A stretch of 64,000 nt of DNA from Epinephelus fuscoguttatus (Eukaryota > Chordata > Actinopteri > Perciformes > Serranidae). Shown here in pieces: positions 11,701 through 20,700 of the stretch; positions within the stretch are counted from its first letter, which is position 1; the number at the start of each line of letters is the position of its first letter. Position numbers and translations under genes: made by a program. Below the pieces are notes generated by a model that worked only from the letters and a program-made list of their open reading frames with translations, made no database searches and was not told where the DNA came from. The stretch is taken from the NCBI RefSeq assembly GCF_011397635.1, contig NC_064771.1:13889379-13953378 (forward strand), written 5' to 3'.

Positions 11701-14700
11701 AATGTCAGATTATTTATTCTGTTAACAGGGTAAAAAAAATAACTGGGGCAGTGGTGTCAATTTTGTTTTCCTTGTACTTTAATCAGGCCGCTTTAAGGAA
11801 GTAGTGCAGCATTTTGGGAATATGCTTGTTTGCTTTCTTGCTGAGGGATAGATGAGAAGATTGATAGCACCCACCCCTTTTAATATAAAGCAAGAGAGTT
11901 AGCTTAGCATGTCCAAAAGTAACAAAATCCACCTACCAGCACCTGTAAAGCTCATCAGTTAACACTTTATATCTTGTTTCTTCCTACAAAAAAAACTTAT
12001 CCAGATAGAGGATGTCTTAAGGGCTGACGTTAACTACACAATCATCTAATCGGAGCCCAAATTTGATGCTAAAGCTACCTGTTGTGGCTAGCCCCCTTCA
12101 CTGACCTCGATATAGTGTAGAAAGTGCAAATCAGCTACAGTATCATTGTCATTGTATCCCAGCTGAAGCAGAAACTAAATTGATAAGATGTTCCCCCATT
12201 TTGGCAGCAAGTGAACTTAGACCTGGAGGTATGACATCAGTTGGAACAAAGGATTTCGTTGGGCAAACCTTTATAGCCAAGTGGAAACCCACTGAAATCG
12301 ATATCCTTCTGAATAATGTTCCCTTGCACAAATGTTCCGCAGGGGTGTGCATGCATTCATAAGAACCCACAAAATCAGTTTGTGTAAGTTTTGTGCAAAT
12401 ATTTTGGACGAAAGTCTGAGCTTTGTGTGAAATGGCTTTAACAGGGTTATGTGCGGGACTCTGTATTGGCTAAATGCAGTAACTTCCTGGAGTCTTTACT
12501 GGTGTCTGGAAACCTCATGGTGATGTTTTTACACTTTGGTTTTTGTACTGATTAAACAAGTGAGATGTAGCATGTTAATTAGTGATCTTAAGAGCTGCTG
12601 GTTGGTGGATTTTGTTACCTTTGGGCAGCTGTTTCCTTCTGTTTCCAGTCTTCATGCTAATCTATGAGAGCTGGGCATAGCCTTAGCTTCATATTGAACG
12701 GACAGATTCGAAAAAAGTGTTCGTTGTCCCGTCTAACTCTCGACAAGAAAACAAAAAATGTCAAACTATTCCTTTAATTAATGCATCACGTCTGTAGAGA
12801 TGTGATTTCTGGTTCTTAAAGTACCACTGATTTCTCTTTTACCACATTCCATCAGCCATGTGTGGTCAGCTTGTGTCATATTTGCATTATTGAACAAGGC
12901 GTAAATCCACTTCTAGATAGTATTAAAAATCTCACGTATTAACTGCAAGTGAAACATACATTTTTCTGTTAGCCTGTGTTTCCCTCATTGACCCGCTAAC
13001 TGCGTGCCTGTCTCTGTGTGCATAAACAGCTCAGTCATGTCATCCACCTCTCGCCTCATTCTGCATAGGTCACAGGTCAGCATGTGTTCGTCAGGCTGAG
13101 CAGCATTTCCCGGAGGAATTGAGGACAATGCAACTGACTGGAAGTCTATATATATCACCTTAAACAAACATGTCCCTGCTGCATATCTTCCTCCAGCTAT
13201 GTGCCGAGTGTAGTTGGGTCAGAACGGTTCATTTCTTTTAGGCAGGTATAGCTTCTGTCCAGCAAGCCCTGCAAAATGTCTGTACAAACAGGAGCCAGAT
13301 CGATTTCTGTATACAGTTTGTTAATGTTTTACCACAGCTCTAACTGGAATTAAAGCTGCAGCATTTCAGAGTATGCAAAAGGTTATGACATAATGTATGA
13401 CAGCTTTGTATAGCCATGAAGTTGATGTTGTTGATCATTGGTCTTACCCTGGTCGAATAAGTTGCACTCAGTTTCTCAAGTAGGTGAGGCCAGCTGTTTC
13501 CTGTTAGAGAAGGACAGCTTGTATTTCTTTGTAAGTTTTGACACATCCTTTCCTGTGAATGCAGAAGTGGCCTGTGGTCAGTATTTAGTTTTTTAATGTG
13601 ACTCGTCCTTATCAGGCCCACTGTCAAAACAATATGAAAGCTACAAAACACGTGTTGTTGTCTTCTCAGATTGACGATACATGTGTTATCGCCCTTTGTC
13701 CTTAGTCAGTGCTGACTCAGACTCTTTACCGTTCCCCAGTAGTTACAAGGAACCAATGTAGACATCACATCAGGCTGTGCTGGGATTGCCGACAGCGAGC
13801 AAATAAGCCATCCTAAACGGGCTGAGTGAGAGAGGGAAGTATTTGTGGAGGGGTAGGAGGGGTTGTAGCCTTGCAGTAAAAAAAAAAAAAAAATCAGGGA
13901 GGGAAAGAGGGTTAGAGGACGGGCCCAATGTTGCTCCTCTAATTCGTAGTCACATCACATCATTCAGTTCATCTTTTTGCACCGTGGCTGAGAGAGGATA
14001 TCACTATAAGCTACATGTTTCAGGCTTTCATACAAAGGCTGTCACCTTGCGATCAAATGGCTTAATCACTCCGTTGTATTTTGGACTGCTCCGTAGGCCA
14101 GGACTCTCTCTCTCAGACAATGGCCTGTGTGGAGGTAGAGACACCCAGTGACTGCTGCATTGGGTTCAGAGAAGGTGAGCACTCTTCTCTGTTGTAGCAG
14201 GTTAGTGGGCTAATGGTGTTGGCAGCTTGTCCTGGAGTTCTGGAAATGTGGTGGGTCAATAAAACCTCTTTTATATACCTAGTGTTTTGGTGGTGGGTGT
14301 CCGTCTTTGTTTCTCTTGTGAGTGCCCTCTGGCGTTGTTTTGGTTTTGGGTTGCAGTGGTCCAAATGTTAAAGCAGCAGGATTGTGAGCACATAATTACA
14401 GCCTGTGAAATGTCATACCCTGGTGAAGAGAGTTTACTGGGAAATGGAATGAAACACCATCTCGTCCTTTTACATCGACTGAGGATTGAAGATGCACTAG
14501 GTAGCGCAATGTTTGAATTACACCGTGACTTTCGGGGGAGCCCTATCCGTCAGGGGTGGGAGGGTGTTGTGCTCATGCATGTGCACACATGAATGCACCC
14601 GCCTATGTGCAAAAACATACTTGCAATACATTTCAATTCATATAGAGAATATTAAGCCTGGGACAACACAAAACAAAAGTAAAAGCAGAAGTATTTATTT

Positions 14701-17700
14701 GTACAGTGCTTTTTTAATGGCATAGTAAACATGCCACCGCACAGTGCACAGGCAGTGGTTTGTATTACTTTTTAAATACACTAGCCCTGAGCCGTACTTG
14801 CATGGGACTAATATTAACAGGGGACCTTCCCTTGTCAGTGTTTCAAGTGCTGTTTTACTCACATTTATTGGCATTATACCCCAGATATATGATAGGAAAA
14901 TGTTCCGTACTGCATGCTGCTATGCATGACATCCATCGTATTCCAAAATTTAGCCCTTCTGATAGTTTACTCTTTCTGTGAATGGGTCTCCGTGCAGTGT
15001 AGCGAGACAAGCCTCCTGAATTTGCACCCAGAAAGATGTCAAAACTTTAATTCGTAATTGCCAGCGCCGCCTCTACAATTCTCAGCTAGGAAAGAGGCAG
15101 ATAGAAGGTGCGGAGAAAGCAAAAATTGTGCAAAAAAACTATGTTAAACCAATGTTTAAACGTGATATCTGCATTTGATGTCATAGGGAACATAAGTTGT
15201 GGTGGATTTTTTATTTGATAAATTACAGAAATGGCAGATTAAAACACGATTAAGATCACAGACGCTCTCTGCAATTATTACAAATTACTAGAGGTCCCCA
15301 GGTAATACATGTCCCATGCAAATAGGGCTGTAGGCTGCATCCCATGACATTGATTATGGTAAATTGTTTGCGCTAATAAACAGACACGTTGACAAGAGCT
15401 TTACTGTCAGCCTATTATGTATTTCAAGAACCTACATACACAAGAAAATATCAAATTATGGAGGGAAAAACTGTGACACCAAAAATGAAGACACTTCACC
15501 TCTGATTGACAAGTACTCGTTGCCTTCATTGGTCAGGTTGGTTAGGTTTAGTCAAGAGGAGTGAGATTGATAAGGGGTAGGGTGAGAATGTCAGGGTAAA
15601 CCAGTCAGAGACAGCGTAAGGCAGGTCATACCTTAATCATCCTAGGAAAAATAAATTTGCTTTCTGGGGATCCGAGCTCCCGTACCTCGCACGTATTTCG
15701 GACCCTGCTCTCAGGAGCGAAGTTATTATGTAACAAGATAGGACTGACTGTCTGGAGCTAAAGTCTCCTCGTCAGGCTTTTAATGTCAGCTCAGTAATAG
15801 CTGATATGTGCACTTCTGTTTGTAGGGTAATTTTCATCCTGTGTGCAAAATGCCTTTATACAATGACGTTATTGTATGTTGTCAGCTTAATGACTAGAAA
15901 GCAGGATATGAGTGATGTATCAGGGTTGGCAGAGGTTAGTATGTGGTTACCTTCTCTTCTTCCTTAGTTCTTCCCTATTTTCCCTTTTTATTTTTATATT
16001 CTACCTCATCTGGTTAATCTTCTGTCAGCTGTTTTCCCTCATTTTTCCTATAATGTTTTTCCTCTTTTTTTCTTCTTAACATTACAATCAACATGCCTCT
16101 GCTTTTCTTTTATAATTTTTTTTTTTGCTTTTACTTTTTCAGTCCTGCAGTTAAGGCTTCAGCAAAGGCGAACCCGGGAGCAGCTGGTGGACCAGGGCAT
16201 CATGCCACGTGAGTATCAACGCTGCCAGTTGTCCATCAGTCAGCAAAAAAAAGCTGATGTGGTGTGGGCGGGTGTATGATAACAAGCTGGGACCCTGATA
16301 GCTGAAATAATAAACATGTTTGTGCTTTTTAAAAAGAAATCCAGATCATCTGTCCTTAAAAAAATTGTGCTCAGACCTGATGAAAATGTGATGTGTTGCA
16401 GCTCTGAAGAGCCCGGCAGCTTTCCATGGACAGATTCGCAGCCTGGAGAGAGCCAGGGTAAGACACCCAGTTTGGAAATAAAGTGATAACTGTGGATTTG
16501 AGAAGTAATAATGCACTCCTGGACTGTTGTGTTGCTCAGTGCAGCAGAAGCAGAACAGGGCATGGAAGCTGAGATGGTTTATTGACTGTCCGTCTCTCTC
16601 TTCAGACTGAGAATTTCCTCAAGCACAAGATCCGCAGTCGTCCAGAGAGAGCAGAGCTGGTCAGGATGCACATCCTGCAAGGTACTGGTGATTCTCATAT
16701 GCACGTATTGTATTATCTAACGTTCCTTGTGGACCAGCATAAGAGAATTTAAATGGGCTACAGACACAGCAAACAAGAAATCTACAAGCTGACATCATTC
16801 AGTATGATATCAACTATGTGTGACATGTTTCAATCAATTAATCAAACTTTATTTATATAGTGCCTTTCATACATCAAAAATGCAACCCCAAAGCGCTTTC
16901 TCTGTTCTTCAGAGACTGGAGCAGAACCGTCACTACAGGCCACCCAGATGAAACTGAAAAGGGCCCGGCTGGCTGACAACCTCAACGAGAAGATTGCTCA
17001 GAGACCCGGCCCCATGGAGCTGGTGGAGAAAAACATCCTGCCGGTGGATTCCAGCGTTAAACAGGCCATCATCGGTGAGAGACAGGAAAACAGTGATCGT
17101 CAAGTGACTAATGTTGCCGTATTAGACAGCCAGTGCTTGTACAGCATTTCTGCTTTAATGGACACTGTTAGGAAGAGGTCATTTTTTGATGGGCCCTGCC
17201 GGGAATTGGAGAGGAATGATGATAAAAGATGTGTTTTACTGGCAAAGAGATAAAAACAATGTGAGTGGTTCAGTGCTGGAATTTTGTTGCTGTCATGTCT
17301 TAGTGGGTCAGGTGAATTACCCCAAAGTGCTGGATGAAGACAGCAGCGATGCCCTGTCCCCAGAGCAGCCGGCCAGCCAGGAATCTCAGAGCTCTGTCCC
17401 CTCTCCTGGGGAGAGCAGAGTGCCAGAGACGCCCTCTCCAGTCCCCGCACCACTACCACCACCAATACCCAACACCATACTGCAGGTCAGACACAGGGCT
17501 TGCTACACTGGTGTTTGTACATGCCTGCCTTAATAGCCCCAGGTTTTTCTAACTACATAACATTGTTACCATTATTATTGGACTCTGCAGTGTTTACAAG
17601 ACGTTAGAGGTTTGCTTTGCAGTTTTAAGTGTCGCTTTCCTGTGCTTCTTCAGGCCTTCCCAGTTGCCACACAAGTGATCTCGACCATTGAGCAGCCCGT

Positions 17701-20700
17701 GGGCCGCCCAGCTGTCACTCCGGCACCGCCAGTCACCACAGCTGCTCCTTCAAAACCAGGCCCAACACTGGTCAAAGTAAGGACTCCTTACTCTCTCTCT
17801 TTTTATTTGCTGACTCGTTTGAACGATTGATGTGCATGTGCATCTATGCTTTTTTATCTCCATCAGATACATGGCACATGTAATTGTGATGATACCGTTG
17901 TTGCTATAGTTGCATCTGTTTACATTAATGACACCAACAATTACTGATGACCTATCAGGGTCTTGAAGGGAAAGACTTTAACCACTAACCCTCATAATTC
18001 TGTTTCCAGGAGCAAATGGGCACATAAAAGCGAGGAGTAGTGGTACAAATAAAAGACTTAGGTTTCGCCTAAATATGATATCACCTCTTACTGTGATATC
18101 TGAATCCTGTGGAAAAAACTTTTCCCTGTTTCCTCCCACAACAGCAAAGCCAGCAGAAGTCTCCCTCAGAGAAGAGCCGCAGTAAGAAAGGCAAAGAGCC
18201 CAAGTCGAGGGTGAAGAAGCTCAAGTACCACCAGTATGTTCCCCCAGACCAGAAGCAGGAGGCCAGCGAAGCACCCATGGACTCTTCCTACGCCCGACTG
18301 CTGCAGCAACAGCAGCTGTTCCTGCAGCTGCAGATCCTCAGCCAGCAACAGCAGCACTACAACTACCAGACTATATTACCAGCACCACTCAAGTACGTAT
18401 ATGAAACATTAATAAGAAAACATTTGCAGTTGTATTGTTTTATTACTGCTTTGGCTTGCTTTCATAACCCTATGTAAAAAAACGCCTGAAAGCAGGATAC
18501 AGCAGATACTGCTGTTTTCAATGACCCAGAGGGCCATTAGCTAGTTTCCAATAACAACTCAGCGTCTAATCATATAATAACTAACAGGATGTTGTTTCAC
18601 CAGCAGCTGTTTACATAAATGTCCTCACAGCGCGGCATGGCAGAGCTCCCTTTGAACCGCTGCACTGAGGTTTGGATGACTGGCTTTGTTAGTGAGGCGC
18701 AGGGCTCAGGATGGATGTTCTGTTCATATTGGGAACACATTTCCTCTTTCTCTTTCCTGCCTTTCTCTCTCTTCAATCATCTCTCCAATAATACTCCTTT
18801 GTCCACCTCTTCCTCTTTTTTTGTTTCTTTTTTTGTCATACAGAAGTAGTGCAAATTATTTCCTTAAAAATAATAATGATTTTTGTGTTTCTCTCTCACT
18901 ACAGGCCCGTGGCCGAGGGTCAGAGCAGCAGCGCCGGCAGCCTGCCAACCTCCATCGTGGTGTCCTTGCCCACTGCACCTCCACCTCCCCCTGTGACTCC
19001 GGCTCCGGCTCGTCCAAACAACACGCTTTCGAACCGCAAGCCAGGAGTCTTGCCTGCCAACCTGGAGGAGATGAAGGTATTTGGAAACCCACTTGTACCA
19101 GCAAACCCCTCACCCATGTAGCCTGGAACAGCATGTCCCAGCAGCCTCGAAATCAAAGTAGCCTAAAGGGAGAAATTACCCTTTTATGGGCCCACTCAGC
19201 TGTAGAAGTGAACTGTGTCGCAGCCAGTACAAGAATGTTTTCATAGGAATCTGATAACTCCACAAAAGATCCAACAAGGTTCTGTTAAGTGTTGTTAAAA
19301 ATATTGATTTATTGATACACATCAGTTCTGAATATTTGAAATGTTTCAGTACTTATTTTCCACAGTATTGACACACCGCTCTCATCTCTCAAAAGAGCTG
19401 ACACACACGTACCGCAGTGCCCCCATAGCACCGCCTCCTCTCACTCTTACTTACTGCTAATGCACATCGAACATTTCCCACTGCTGCTGCTTCACAGTAA
19501 AAGCATTTAACATTCATAACACAGGTTGAAAGGGGTCACAGGAAATGCAGTGTGTTTGTCAGTGAGCAATCTTTCATCAAAAATGCATCTACAAAACAAC
19601 ACAACCATCATTTTCAGCATTTTTTGACAGTGGATCAGTTTGAAAAATTACAGGCAGTAATGGAAGAGTCATGAGCAGCCACAGTAAGTTGTTAGATGAG
19701 GAGCTGCAGGCGGCAGACAGGCTAAGTCCAACCTAGCGAGGTTATGGTTAAACCAACTTTCACTTTGACTGCGTCCTGCTGTCCACAGACTGTAGTGTAA
19801 ATTAAGTCCACGGTTGCTCACAGAATGATGGTGAAAAGTCAGTTATTCCCTGACGTCTTTATTAAGATGCCAGTAGTTTGTTTTGCTGCCCCCAGAACTC
19901 CCTGCTCAGAAAGCAGGAGAAACCACCAGCCTCGTTCTGTCCAACCATAACTAATCTAAGAGCACCAGTAAAGCTTGCTAATTAACTCATGAATTATATA
20001 TACGTTAACAGTATTTTGCTGTTTAATGCATGCAAACATGTTATAAGTTGTGGTTTTATTTTAGCTTATGTGCAGGACTATTTCTTTGCAGAGATCAGTG
20101 ACTTCCTTGAGACTTGGTGATGGTGGTTGCTCCACTAAAGTCACTCCAGGAAGTGCCTGGCCCAGTCAGAAATAGTCCTAGTATAAGGTCAAATTTTGTG
20201 GTGCTGGACCACAGATTGTTTTTAAAGTTTGGACTGAGCCTGGTTAGCTGTTTTCCCTGCTTCCAACTGGCTGTAGCCTCAGAAAAAAGGCCAACGTTTT
20301 GAACTTTTCCCTTAAAATCAGCTGCACTTCTCCTCTTGTACCCTTCCAAATTGATGATATGATAATATTTGTATTTTTCCAGGTTGCTGAGCTAAAACTG
20401 GAGCTAAAGTTGCGTGGCCTCCCTGTGTCGGGAACAAAGACTGATCTGATAGAAAGACTGAAGCCTTTCCAGGAAAACCACAGCACCTCTGCTCCTGCAA
20501 GCATTCCCGCCCCAGCCACTACCATCCTGTCCTCCGTACCCATGGAGGTCACCACCACTACCACCCCTGCTATAGTTCTTCCAGTCCAGCAGGTGGCTAA
20601 AGAGAGCACTAACCCCACACCCCCAGTCTCACCCATCCCCAATGATCGCTGCGCCCCCCAGCAGGATGTAGGCATGTCTGAGGCTCCTTCTGAGACACAA

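Larger units (their letters stand above)
8724..16142 (+). other. mrtfb intron (7.4 kb) with repeat insertions
   Basis: It separates the leader exon from the RPEL1 exon. It contains two dispersed-repeat blocks (about 9040-10178 and 11791-12778, listed separately), a poly-A run at 13881-13893 and otherwise unremarkable AT-rich DNA. MRTF-B genes in mammals use alternative first exons in this region; I found no convincing equivalent here. Confidence 0.7.

Noticed and set aside
18686-19246. A 186-codon plus-strand open frame
   Set aside because: It overlaps mrtfb exon 9 in the wrong frame and runs through intron; the exon reads correctly in the other frame with matching phases.
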